A DNA stretch of 64,000 nucleotides, taken from positions 34,925,001 through 34,989,000 of the forward strand of contig CM065387.1 of assembly GCA_033060915.1 (NCBI GenBank), given 5' to 3'. The notes under the pieces were generated by a model. It ran no database searches. It worked only from the letters and a program-made list of their open reading frames with translations, and was not told the origin of the DNA. Positions 11,129 to 22,020 of the stretch are shown here, one piece after another (position 1 is the stretch's first letter; each line of letters starts with the position of its first letter). The stretch is from Euryodendron excelsum (taxonomy: Eukaryota > Streptophyta > Magnoliopsida > Ericales > Pentaphylacaceae). A program made the position numbers and the translations under genes.

Positions 11129-11710
11129 ATGGCTTCCGAAAACTTCCAACTCGACTCAAAGTCAAAACCAACGTTAACCGAACCACTTATCACAAATCAA
11201 ACCATATCAAAAGAGGGAAAGGGACAGGAAAGTGATGGGAAAAGGCAATGGGAATGGTTTTGCCCATGGACCAAGGCCACGGCCCGACAAGGATTCATGG
11301 GGCTGGTCTTAGATTTGGCAGTCCCTGTATCTCTCCACCTCGGTCAGATCTTCTTCCTTCATTTGGCCTACAGGGCCTCAACTGAGCCTGATTGGCTGCC
11401 ACCTTTGATCTTGGGCTTAGCTTTAGTGGGCCCATATTTTAATTTGGGCTTCTGCGCCTGGCTCGCTTGGCCTGAAGAGGAGTTTCATAAGAAGCACACA
11501 GCATTGGCATTGTACCTAGGCTTTATCGCTCTGAGTCTGGCCTGGGATCCTATTGTGATTGGGTTGGGAGAAAAATGGGTCGGGTTATTAGTTAGCATTG
11601 CGAGGCTCGGGTGTCTAGTTGGATGTTCCTATCTCTTCAAGCAGGTGAATCGGGCTGCTAGAATCCAGTTTTGGAGTTCCGTGCTATTTGGCATCATTTG
11701 TTCAGCCTAA
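11129..11710 (+). CDS. TSPO: TspO/MBR-family translocator protein, copy 1 (C-terminus altered)
   Basis: A 193-residue intronless frame. It is assigned to TspO/MBR (plant TSPO) from the block GFCAWLAW..EEFHKK..ALALYLG, the conserved WDP in helix 3 and the WLPP loop before helix 2. Five hydrophobic helices are expected at about residues 55-76, 89-114, 125-146, 151-172 and 180-193. A polar N-terminal extension of about 50 residues is of the plant type. Arabidopsis TSPO is a stress-induced ER/Golgi membrane protein linked to tetrapyrrole binding and aquaporin turnover; the role here is inferred. The last residues (FGIICSA) differ from copies 3 and 4 because one base is missing near 11690, which shifts the frame and cuts the last helix short. 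The ATG chosen is shared by all copies and is followed by G. Possibly functional. Confidence 0.88.
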   Translation: MASENFQLDSKSKPTLTEPLITNQTISKEGKGQESDGKRQWEWFCPWTKATARQGFMGLVLDLAVPVSLHLGQIFFLHLAYRASTEPDWLPPLILGLALVGPYFNLGFCAWLAWPEEEFHKKHTALALYLGFIALSLAWDPIVIGLGEKWVGLLVSIARLGCLVGCSYLFKQVNRAARIQFWSSVLFGIICSA

Positions 11711-13800
11711 ATCTTCAACTTATATATTGAGTGTGACGTCATTTCCTGTAACTAATCCACTCTAACACATTTATGGTCCTTAAATGATTTAAATTGCGCG
11801 ATTTGAATTAAACTAAGGAAAAATTCATTTCTTTTAGCATTTTCATATCGAATTCTCTATTAGAATGATAATGACGATGACATGACGGTGACATTCTCTT
11901 AGTTAAAAACAATTTAGTGGGTATTTTCTTTTTAAAAAAAATTCAAGTTTTACAAAATTTTTATGCAAAGAATTCCACCATAATGATATGACAATGGTAT
12001 TTAAAATTTAAACAAAAATGATAGGTGTTGTAATTTGAAATGAAAGAACCACAGACAATCACTTTATTCTGTGTCAAAATTTTGTATAAAAATTATGTAT
12101 GAGTTGGTTATCTGTATTAGTCATTGTTCATGTGTGAGTTGGTTATGATACAAATTTACAATTTTTTGACAGGTTAGTGCACGAGATTTTTCGTCACTAT
12201 AAAGTTTGGAGAAAGTTGAAAATATGTTGTCTTACCATGTGCGCGTGGATGTATGCAATCTTACAAGTGATGCTTAGTCACAATAAAGGTAATATACTTA
12301 CAATCTTATTGTATTAAAATGAAGCAGACACTTCTGCTATTAATACTATTGTTCTTTAAGTTCGTATTTTAAGGTAGGCCATATATGAATAGTGCTTATT
12401 ATAGCAAATTCAAGTAATAGTGAATCTTGACGGCCACTTGAATGATTGTTTTTATCATGGGCGATATTTTTTGTTCTTTTTTATTTTTTCAAAAGTCTAG
12501 TACCAAGAAAGAAAGAACAAATCTATGTGACAGGGAGCGGTACAAAACTTTTCTTCAAACTTCCAAACAAAAACACATGGTATAATGAAAGTCAACTTGC
12601 ACTCTCAAATTTTGAAATTTGATATGCAGTTCTAAAATCTCATTATCAAGTCAAAACCACTGATCTCATTTTATCCAAAAAAAAAAAAGACCAAAACAAA
12701 AGCACTGATCTTATACTCCATGGTACTGCATGTATTCGAGTCATTGGTATCCATTTTGACTGAAAATCTATGATTTACCTTCAAATTCAATTGCACCTTG
12801 CCAGGCAAGTTAATTTATGTGAAATTGACACATCTAATACAAAGAGCATGAGAGAGAGGGAGAGAGAGAGAGAGGAAATTCTTCGAAACTAGAGACCTTC
12901 TAGAATCTCACAAAATTTCAATTAGAGATCTTCTGTCTTTGTGACAATATAATCGTTGAAGGATCTAATTAGAGATCTCTAATTGTGACAAAAAAAAAAA
13001 AAAAAAAAAAGGAAGACAACTTCGGTCCTTGGGCCAAATTTATTTGATTTTGAAAAGCTTGCAATGGCATTTATAAAAGAGCAAATATTTGTAAGCGTTT
13101 TATAAATAAAAAAAATAATTGCATCAATGTATTGAAATTTTCTTTTATATATGATTTTAAGTATTAACGTTGTTTGCATGAACCATTAACAAAAAAATTT
13201 TGAAGCCGTTGTTGGGCTATTGCCAAAGAATAATTTTTGTGAAGAAATTCGTTTCTTATTAAGTAGACAGGGAAAAAAAAAAGTCAACTGTGTTTGAAAG
13301 AATTTCATGTGGGGACACAATAATAAATAAACGGCAAAAAATAAGGATAAGTTATTTTCTTATGGGGAAGCTACTAAGGACTTAACAACAGTCAATATTG
13401 TATTAACTAGAGTTGAATTGGAAATTTGGTATCCTGATATAGTTATATGGTACCATTAAAATATATTTGTGACTTTTGGATGGTATGGATGGATTGAGTT
13501 CAGATATTAAACCCTTTTTTTTCCCCCGAGTTATGCTAATTCTAAACTATTTTAAATTATACAGGAGAAAATCATAAATGTTATCTCATTTGAAAATTTC
13601 TAAAAGAGGATTAGAGCTTTTTTTTGTGGTATGCCGGCTACATCCATCTTTTTTGTCCAAACACATTAAACTTGAGATGAGTCTGATAGGTGTCTTCAAG
13701 ACCAACCTAGGAAAGACCCATTATATTAAGAGCAGAGACATAAGAGTGATATAGTGCTTTAAGAGCATTGATAATTTTTGTTGGGTGCAACAAATAGCAC
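11711..13800. repeat. Conserved downstream flank of the TSPO unit (copy 1)
   Basis: Non-coding DNA that matches, block by block, the regions after copy 3 (57563-59260) and copy 4 (62786-64000), and parts of 35211-36180 and 48654-52500. Landmarks are acttatatattgagtgtga just after the gene, gacacatctgctattaat, gatggccacttgaatgatt-like words, attgacacatct and gagatcttctgtc-like words. It contains a GA run at 12849-12873 and a run of A at 12991-13010. It marks the duplication unit and holds no gene. Confidence 0.75.
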
Positions 13801-13827
13801 TATACAATATCACACCAAGAAAAATGC

Positions 13828-13961
13828 TAGTGACCATCGCATCTGGCTGTTAGGCATCAGCGGATGGTCGCCACGTTAGCTAGATCCCACCAAACACTAG
13901 TGGAATCCAGCTAATGCGGTGACCATCCATTGGTGCCTGACGGCCAGTCACAATGGTCGCA
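13828..13961. mobile_element. Short fold-back MITE
   Basis: Two arms of about 62 bases are inverted copies of each other (left starts agtgaccatcgcatctgg; the reverse complement of the right starts tgcgaccattgtgactgg) around a short centre with a tagatcccacca/tggaatcca pair. It has no coding capacity. It lies at the end of the conserved TSPO flank, so it probably inserted after the duplication. Confidence 0.7.
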
Positions 13962-14762
13962 CCAATCATTCCATACCGGTCTTTCTAAGCTAACTTTGTA
14001 ACAACATTTGCAGCAGTGTTGTATAACTGTTTCATTAAACTCTTATCATTTGGAATATTGTTCCTATGAATTACAACGGCATTTGCTTGTATCATTTTTG
14101 TTCCTTCCACTGTTTATGTTGGTTGATTGTCATTATAAATATACAGAGCATGGAAGTTATCCAAACTGCCAATCACATTATGTGATTCAGTTTTATTTTA
14201 TTACGACTCGTATTGTTCACTAATATACCGCACAACCTTACTTTCATTGGATATTTTTCAATGTTAGGTACTCATTGCGTACACATTCAGTGGAAGGAAA
14301 TACGGTTGCTGGGATACACAGATGCTATGTTTAGTGCCCGGATGCATAAAAAGAAAGAAAAAGGGACGGAAAAGGAAAAAAAAAAAAGAAGAAAATGAAA
14401 AATTTTAAATTTTTACTTATTTTCTTTTCCTGTTCTTCTACCCCACACTTTCTCTAACTACCAAACATATATGTCTATTTTATTTTATCAAATCCTTGAT
14501 CTAAACATATCGAGAATTCAAGAATCCTAAACTGCAAATCATGTCTTGATAAAACACCTGTTGATCACCATTGATTTTTATTTCTTTGCTAATCATGTCT
14601 TTGATAAAATACCTTTCGATCACCATTGATTTTTGTTTCAATCGGATTAAAAAAAAGTGACATCTCCCTCCTACGTGGGCATGTCTGTTATGGTTTTTAT
14701 TTTGTTGTTGCTTGCCGAGACATGATGTTGTTCTCTTGTACGACTTATTTCATTTTATACAC
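13962..14762. other. Gene-free stretch, nothing recognised
   Basis: AT-rich sequence with a short internal duplication (two similar blocks around 14535-14575 and 14590-14635, sharing 'aatcatgtctt' and 'gatcaccattgattttt'). Only chance frames of 61-71 codons occur. Confidence 0.4.
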
Positions 14763-15318
14763 TGATGATACAATAAATTTGTACATCTTTCCCAACTTCT
14801 AGTGCAACTTGTTGGGGCAATGAATCCCCTTGTCTAGAACACCGGTGTGTTGCCTACTAAAGACACTCCGATGCCAAAATTAGGCCAGAGAAATGTGGGC
14901 GGAATGACAGTATTTAGGGTAGTGTGAAATCGTACCTTCTTGGAGGTGATGACTGTCCTTCTAATAGGAGTGTTAGCTTGGATCGTGGGCACCTTCATGG
15001 GTTAACCAATCGTGCCCCCAGTTATGCCTCCCACCTTGTGGGGATGTATTGTGCCTTGATTTTAGGCTCCATGGACCATGCCCTTGTTCGTGGGGGAACC
15101 GTTCCAATTATGGGATTGTTGGGGCTAATTACCAGGCGAGAATCTCGGAGTATCTTTATGGCGCCGTCTGGTGTATCGCTGGAGCTCTACCGCTTCGCCT
15201 GCTAGCAGACCTGACCCAGGAGGGGAAGGGGAGGCCTGGTCTGGAGGCGTGAGGCAAGCTGGTCTGGTCTGCCTACAAAGGGGGTCGACCAGCTGTACTT
15301 GTATTATTTGCATTATCA
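14763..15318 (-). repeat. 3' LTR of the gypsy element
   Basis: Begins tgatgatacaataaat and ends tgcattatca on the plus strand; pairs with 24408-24962. It contains ctggtctggtctgcc and gaccagctg words that also occur in the internal minisatellite. Confidence 0.92.
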
Positions 15319-15949
15319 TATGCTCCCAATTCCCTTGGCAGCCCAAGTCAGCCTATGGGAATTTCAAAGATCAGCCTATGGGGATTTAAAAGAGTCGCCG
15401 GACGCCGTCGAACAGGTGCATTTATAACGCAGCAGAATCGTCATGATTACTATGCCAAGTGAATCGACGCGACCATTGGCCTTCCCGCCACGTGGCTTCG
15501 CAGGGTTGGCCCCGTATACTGATTGGACACCACAAATATTGACCGTCCGATCTAAGAACATTGGGCCGATCCACGCCGTTGATTTCGAAAAGAGAAAACT
15601 TATAAAACCCTGGGGGTTCACAAAAGGACCCATTTTGTGCGTATCTTTCAAATTATTTGGCAAGCAATTTCTCTCATTTTCTTCCCTTTCTCTTTCGTCA
15701 TCGTTGGCTGCTCGAAGCGAACTCAAGGCTCCTCCGCCATTTCCCTCTTCGTCAAGGTACTCGAATCGTGTTCAGTACATGTTTTGGCTTCTTCAAAAGG
15801 CCATATGGTACTACGAGTGGATAATCAGGACTTCTTATCCCCTAGGGTTCATAGGAAACCCTTCATTTTTCGAGTCTGTGTATTGGGGTGTCTTAGAGGC
15901 CTCTAAGTCTACCTTTGTAACCTTGCGCGAAATAGAGGACCCTAGGACC
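15319..15949 (+). promoter_or_regulatory. Putative promoter and leader of the antisense gene inside the gypsy element
   Basis: Between the 3' LTR and the opposite-strand gene lies sequence that looks like a plant promoter read on the plus strand: a palindromic G-box CCACGTGG at 15488-15495, ATTGG/CCAAT-type words and a TATA box (tataaaa) at 15601-15607. A possible leader intron starts with aag|gtactc at about 15757; its 3' end is unclear. This would give the gene its own transcription, independent of the LTR. Inferred from motifs only. Confidence 0.5.
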
Positions 15950-18088
15950 ATGAACCCGATTACCCTCTCATCTGGCTCTGAGCGCACCACCTCGATGGAT
16001 CTGGATAGGGTTAGGCCAGATGAGGCTTCGAGTGCCTCTGCGAACTATTCTGGGGACAACATTAGGGCTGCCACCCAGGAAGTGAGGCCAAGGAGGGCAA
16101 GGAGCCCTGTGGCCATCGTGGATGCCTTTGAGAGTGCCCCCGTGGCTGTGGCCGTGGATGGGGCTGGGTCACTTGCTGCCCCAGAGTGTAGGTATGAGGC
16201 TCGGCACTTTGCTTCTATCCTAGATGGGCCAAAAGTGAGAAAATTTTGGTCCGCTTACCAATTCCCGGCCTCCATGAGTTATAGAGTGTCGGAGAGCGAG
16301 GACAGAGTGTGCTTCCCCCGCCCTGGTGAGATCGCAGTGTACGAGAGTGCGCTGTCTGGGGGACTGAGATTTCCCATTGCTCCTCCTATTAGAGGAGTCC
16401 TAAGCCGGGCTAGGCTAGCCCCTAGTTAGCTCATGCCCAATTCGTGGCGTATTCTTGTAGGTTGTGCTGCCTTGTGGCAGGCTGCTATAGACAAGGATGA
16501 GATCCTGACCCCAGAAGATTTTTTTTCCTGCTATAAGATAATGGAGAGCGAGGGCTCGGGCTGGTATTACTTCTCAGCTTGAGACGGTCAGCAAGCTTTG
16601 ATAACCAACCTCCCGGTCTCCCATAAACGCTTGAAGGAAAAAATTTTCTTCGTGTATGGCAAGGGTATGGAGATCGCCCACTGGGAGGATGTGACCGACC
16701 AGACCTCTCGTGTTCCGAGGCAATGGGGCAGACCAGGTAGGAAGGGTAAGCGGCTTTTGTACTTTTATGCTTGATCCCATCTTAAGATAGTGGTCTGACC
16801 ATTGCCCATTTTTCTTTTGCTTAGCACGCCTTCCTGTGCAAGAGGACGATTCGAGGAAAAGCCGTTTGACGAGGATGAGGGAGCACCCAGTTAAGAACTG
16901 GGCGCCCCTTGTAGCTGGTGAGAGCTTGACAGCCTATCTTTTAGGTCCAGACCCTTCCATCGAAGCCCTTCGTGCTGAGAGGAGTGAGTCTAGCGAGTCT
17001 ATTATGGCTGCTTTCTAATGCAAGTGCACTGACTCTTATTTTATCTACTTTGCAGGACATGAATCGAACATGGGCTTCGACAAGAGGAGCATGGGGTCTT
17101 TTGTGAAGAAGAAGTTCGAAGAGATGGAAAAGGCAAGGGCAGCTAGGGAGAGGCCCAACAAGCGCCATCAGCCTAGCTCTGGAGGAAAGGCCGTCGAGCC
17201 ATCCTCTACCAAGGGTCCCGTAGTGGTCAATACTCCTGTGGTAGCTCAGGCTCCAACTGCTGCCAAGGCATCTGGTCAATCATCCAGGGCTGGTACTAGA
17301 ATGCCTCCGCCTGCCGCCCAAGCATCCACTGACCCTCCAATCCAAACTCAGCAAGGCGAGCCCCTCATCGTGTAGGATGTCCAGGCTGCTTGGGAGAGGA
17401 TGAAGCAGTTCATCAGCATGGAGGACATAGGGCCCCTTGTTGACTAGAGCAACGCTCAACTGACAAGGAGTATGAACCATGATGTTGTCAAGGTGAGGAC
17501 TCTAGTCATCTTTTACTTTTCATCTAATTACTCGTGTTTATTGAAGCTGACCTTGCCATCCTTTTGCAGTTCCATGTGAAAGCGCTCTGCCTGTCTACTT
17601 GCCTAAAGGCGAAGACGACTGAGTGTTCCAAGAAGGGCCAAGTTATTGAGACCCTGACCGATTCTATCAGTGGTCTGGAGAAGAAGGTCAAGGATGCTGA
17701 GAAAGCCCAGGCAGTTGCAGAGGCAGAGAAGACTGTCGTGCTGGATGAAGTGTCTGAGCTCAGGAAAAAGGTGGAAACTCTGGATTTTGATGCCCAGGCT
17801 TTTGGGGCAATCAAAGACTCCCTTACTTTGAGGGTAACTGAGCTGGAGGGGCAGCTAAAAAATGCTCGAAAAAATGCTGTGGAAGAGTTTAAAGCTGGGG
17901 CAGCCTTTCAAGACGAACTCAGCAAGGCCTACATGGAAGGTTTCATTGATGCTAAGATCGCAGCCAAGAAGCTTTTCCCAGACCTCGACCTTTCTACCTT
18001 GAAGCCCTCTGATGACACCACCTCCAATGTGCCTTGCATTGAAGACCAGACCCCTGCGATAGAGGAGGGGGATGAAGCCCAAGCCTGA
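15950..18088 (+). pseudogene. Antisense, intron-containing 'putative gypsy-type transposon' protein (PF04195-like)
   Basis: This gene reads opposite to gag-pol. Exon 1 (15950-16736) encodes the domain known as putative gypsy-type transposon protein (Pfam PF04195), with PGEIAVYESAL, GLRFPIAPPI and LAPS followed after a TAG by MPNSWR. An intron fits gt at 16737 and ag at 16824 and keeps the frame. Exon 2 (16825-17018) has no clear 5' splice site at its end. A third exon starts near 17056 after tactttgcag and ends at 17492. Another gt-ag intron (17493-17569) leads to exon 4 (17570-18088), a coiled coil ending in a KLFPDLDLS motif typical of these proteins. In-frame stops at about 16427, 16580, 17373 and 17444 show decay. 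Function is unknown for the family. Confidence 0.75.
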
Positions 18089-18229
18089 TCCCTTTGTAAT
18101 AACATCCAGTAGCCTTCTCTTTTTTTTTTTTTGTTGTAATCCGCCTTCGATCAATGAAAAGTCATTTTTATCAACCGTGTTTTCATGTCTGAATGCTTAT
18201 GATCAATGGTTTGCACAAATTCTGACTAA

Positions 18230-18890
18230 CCCTGGTCAGTTTAAGCAACCTAACCAGTTGGGCTTGATGACCTTGGTGCCATTCGACTGGTCTGGTCAGT
18301 CTAGGGGACTGACCAGTTGGGCTTTGTAGCATCGTGGCTTTTCGGTTGTTCTGTAATGTCTAGGGACTGACCAGCTGGGCTTAGTAGCCTCGTGGCCTTC
18401 TGGCCTATCTGGTCAGCCTTAGGACTGACTGATTTGGCTTTGTTGCCTTGTGGCTTTTTTTCATGTCTGGTCAGTCTAGTGGACTAATCAGTTAGGCTTA
18501 GTAGCCTTGTGGCCTTTCAACTTATCTAGTCAGCCTTGGGACTGACCAACTGGGCTTAGTAGCCTTGTTGGCCTTTCGGCTTTCCTGGTCAGCCTTAGGA
18601 CTGACCAGTTGGGCTTAATAGCCTTGTTTGGCCTTTCGGCTTTTTTGGTCATTCTTAGGACCGACCAGTTGGGCTTGGTAGCCTTGTTGGCCTTTCGGCT
18701 TTTCTGGTCAGCCTTAGGACTGACCAGTTGGGCTTAGTGGCCTTGTTGGCCTTTCGGCTTTTCTGGTCAGCCTTAGGACTGACCAGTTGGGCTTAGTGGC
18801 CTTGTTGGCCTTTCGGCTTTTCTGGTCAGCCTTAGGACTGACCAGTTGGGCATAGTAGCCTTGTTGCCCTTTTGGCTTGTGCTTCAAAGG
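18230..18890. repeat. 59-bp hairpin minisatellite inside the gypsy element
   Basis: About 11 tandem units; the last five or six are nearly identical with a 59-bp period (for example unit starts at 18721, 18780 and 18839). Each unit carries ctggtcag - ccttagga - ctgaccag, an 8-bp perfect inverted repeat around an 8-base loop, followed by ttgggcttag and ggcctttcggctttt. It lies between the end of the antisense gene and the end of integrase. Confidence 0.92.
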
Positions 18891-19108
18891 TTCTACGAGT
18901 AGTCAACCGTTCTGGAGGCCTTAAAAAAACATTTCATTAAAGATTGCTGATTACATCAAACATTGTATTTTCCCAGGTGTTCAGCATACCAAGGGTTGGG
19001 AAGCTCTTTGTCGTTGACCCCGGTTAGCCAGTAGGTCCTTTTCCTGGAAAACCCTTAGACTGTATATAGCCCTTCCTAATTTGGCCCGAGTTTGCCATCA
19101 CTAGGCTT

Positions 19109-20251
19109 TTAGGTAGACTGATTGACCCTTTTAAGAACCAGATCTCCTGCTTTGAATGTCCTGGGTTTCACTCTAGCGTCGTGATACCTGTGCATCCTTT
19201 GCTGATAGGCATCTACTTCCATGGTTGCTTGCATCCTTTTCTCTTCAAGTAGATCTAGGCTCACCTCTAGGGCTTCGCTGTTGGCCTTGACCTCGAAATG
19301 TTTGACCCTGGGACTGTGCAGGCCTATCTCCACTGGGATAACCGCTTCAGACCCGAAAGTTAGGGAGAACGGGGTGTACCCTATTGCGACCCTTTATGTC
19401 GTTCTGTAGGCCCATAGGATATTGGGAAGCTTCTTTGCCCATAAACCCTTCGCCTGCTCCAGCTTTGTCTTGATACTTTTGAACAGGGTCCGGTTGGTGA
19501 CTTCAACCTGGCCGTTGGCTTGGGGGTGCTTCGGGGAAGAGAAGTGGTGGCTGATCTGGAGGTCTGAGCACATCTGACTGAACTGACAGCCTTTGAACTG
19601 TTTCTCGTTGTCTGTGATGACTACTTTTGGGATGCCGAACCTACATATGATGTTTTTCCGTAGGAAATTCTTCATTTTCTGCTCAGTGATTGTGGCAACC
19701 ACTTCAGCTTCTGCCCACTTTGTAAAGTAGTCGACAGCTACCACCGCGAACTTGGTCTGGCCTTTCCCCAAAGGCAGAGCCCCCACTATGTCTATTCCCC
19801 ATTGGGCGAAAGGCCATGGGCTCTAGATTGGCGTTAATTCCTGGGCCGGTTGTCATGGGATGTTGGAAAATCTTTGGCACTTGTCACATTTTCTTACAAA
19901 CTCTTGGGCGTCCTTTTCCATTATGGGCCAGTAGTAGGCTGCTCTGAGAATCTTCTTGCCCAAAGCTCTCCCTCCTGAGTGGTTGCCGTAGACCCCTTCG
20001 TGTACTTCTCTCATGATGTAATTTGCCTCTACCTTTCCTGCACACCTTAGCCAGGGCATGGTGTGTCCCCTTTTATATAGAATATTGTTTATTAGGGCGT
20101 ATCTGCTGGCCCTATACTGAATCCTTCTTGCCTCAACTTTGTCTGCTGGTAGGGACCCTTTCTCTAAGTAGTTTCTGATTGGTGTTGCCCATTCCACTTC
20201 TTGTTCTGCCTGCAATATTTCTTGGTTTCGAATACTTGGCGAATCCAGCAC
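19109..20251 (-). pseudogene. Gypsy pol fragment: integrase
   Basis: On the minus strand a zinc-binding H2C2 domain (HEGVYGNHSGG, then CDKCQRFSNIP, at about 19853-20060) is followed by the core (19394-19786) with the three acidic residues visible: Asp in AVDYFTKW, Asp in VITDNEKQF and Glu in GQVEVTNRTL. A C-terminal part follows at 19109-19333 (FKAGDLVLKRV). The parts are separated by stops, for example between 19786 and 19853. It would have inserted the cDNA; it is now non-functional. Confidence 0.88.
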
Positions 20252-21100
20252 TTCTATGGGTACTCCAGGGTCGTCCTCCTAGGATGATGCAATCCTGGCT
20301 AGTCGATCTGCCTCCTTGTTCTGCAATCTTGGTACTCTTTTTAGAAGTAATTTGGAAACTTTTCTTGCCAAACCTTTAGCCGTCTCACAATACTCTTGCA
20401 TTTTCTCTCCACTGGCCTCATATTCTCCTTTGACCTGTTCCACCACAAGTTAAGAGTCGCTCCGTACTAAGACGTGTTCCGCCCCTATTCACTAAGTCAT
20501 TTGGAGACCAGCAATCAAGGCTTCGTATTCAGCCTCATTGTTGGAGGTAGGGAATTTGAACTTGATGGCATACTCGAGTTTGTGCCCTTCAGGGGTTACA
20601 AGGATGACCCCGACACCACTTGCTCTGTCTGTCGAGGAACCGTCTACGTTGAGCACCCACTGGGGCTGCAGGGAGTCGTTACTGGGGCAAGTTGTGGGGT
20701 GGGTGAACTCAGCGATGAAGTCTGCTATAGCCTGCCCCTTAATTACTAGTCTTGGTCTATATTGGATGTCGAATTGACTGAGTTCTATGGACCATTTGAC
20801 AAGTCTTCCCGATGTCTCCGGCTTGTGGAGGACCTTCTTCAATGGCTGGTCTGTCAGGACAACTATAGTGTGAGCCTGGAAGTATGGCCTCAATCTCCTC
20901 ACTGAGGTCACGAGGGCGAGGGCTAGCAGCTCCATTGTGGGGTATCGCTCCTCTGCGCCCCTCAGGGCCCTACTTGTGTAATAGACGGGCTTTTGGACTC
21001 CTTCCTCTTGCCTGACCAGGGCAAAGCTCACCGCCGTATCTGACACTGCGAGGTAAAGGTAGAGCTCTTCTCCTTCTATGGTTCTGCTCAACAGTGGCAC
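20252..21100 (-). pseudogene. Gypsy pol fragment: RNase H plus second, archaeal-type RNase H
   Basis: The first RNase H carries LYLAVSDTAVSFALV, VYYTSRAL and YPTMELLALAL, as in other Ty3/gypsy elements, and a connection motif FDIQYRPRLVIKGQAIADF. A second RNase H domain starts at WVLNVDGSSTDRASGVGVIL and continues with NNEAEYEALIAGL; its end runs past a stop to near 20280 (LQNKEADRLARIAS). Two RNase H domains in series are characteristic of the Tat lineage of plant Ty3/gypsy elements. Confidence 0.88.
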
Positions 21101-21231
21101 TTAACTTAGATACCCTTTGAGTTGCTGGAATGCCTGTTCACATTGAGGAGTCCACTCAAAAGCTTTACGTAGAACTTTAAAGAAAGGAAGACACTTATCT
21201 GTTGATCTGGAGATGAATCTGTTCAGCATTG

Positions 21232-22008
21232 CTACTCTGCCAGCCAACCTTTGGACTTCCTCGGTGGACTTGGGGATTGCATGTCTAGCACTGCCCTGAT
21301 TTTCTCGGGGTTAGCCTCTATCCCTCGGTTGGAGACCATGAATCCCAGGAACTTTCCAGATGCCACTCCGAAGGTGCATTTGGCAGGGTTTAATTTCATT
21401 TTATAAGCTCGTAGGTTCTTGAACGTCTCTTTCAGGTCGGCTAGGTGCTTGATGGCTTGCTTGCTCTTTACTAGCATGTCATCTACATAGACTTCCATGT
21501 TTCTCCCAATCTGACTGCTGAACATGCGGTTGACAAGCCTTTGGTAGGTTGCCCCGACGTTTTTGAGGCCGAATGGCATTACCTTATAACAATACAGACC
21601 TCTGTCTGTCACGAATGTTGTGTTTTCCTAATCATGTTCGGCCATCTTTATCTGGTTGTATCCTGAGAAAGCATCCATGAAGGTCAACATTTCATACCCT
21701 ACAATCGAATCCACCAGTTAATCTATTATGGGTAGGGGGAAGCTATCTTTGGGACACGCTCTGTTCAGATCCATGAAATCTATGCACATTCTCCATTTTC
21801 CGTTTGCCTTTTCGACCATCACTACATTAGATAGCCAGGTTGGGTACTGGGCCTCCTTTATGAAGCCTGTTGTGGTCAATTTCTTGACTTCGTCTGCTAC
21901 CGCCTCGTTGCGCTCTGGAGCGAAAGACCTCCTTTTCTGTCTGACTGGTTTTGTTGTTAGGTCTATGTTTAAATGATGGGCAATGACCCGGGTATCAATT
22001 CCCAGCAT
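21232..22008 (-). pseudogene. Gypsy pol fragment: reverse transcriptase
   Basis: Segment 21718-22008 holds the N-terminal fingers ([40 protein letters not shown]). Segment 21232-21612 holds the palm with VMPFGLKNVGATYQRL and the catalytic YVDD (EVYVDDMLVKSK). An in-frame TAA at 21718-21720 and a further stop near 21628 break the frame, and a frameshift follows at about 21260. Inactive. Confidence 0.9.
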
Positions 22009-22020
22009 ATCCTCATGAGA

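Noticed and set aside
14924..15346. Several small open frames in the gypsy LTR (also at 24568-24963)
   Set aside because: They lie in both LTRs, overlap on both strands and show no domain; they are chance frames in GC-richer DNA.
18230..18890. CRISPR-like array (59-bp spaced repeats)
   Set aside because: The whole unit repeats, with no unique spacers, inside a plant retrotransposon; it is a minisatellite.
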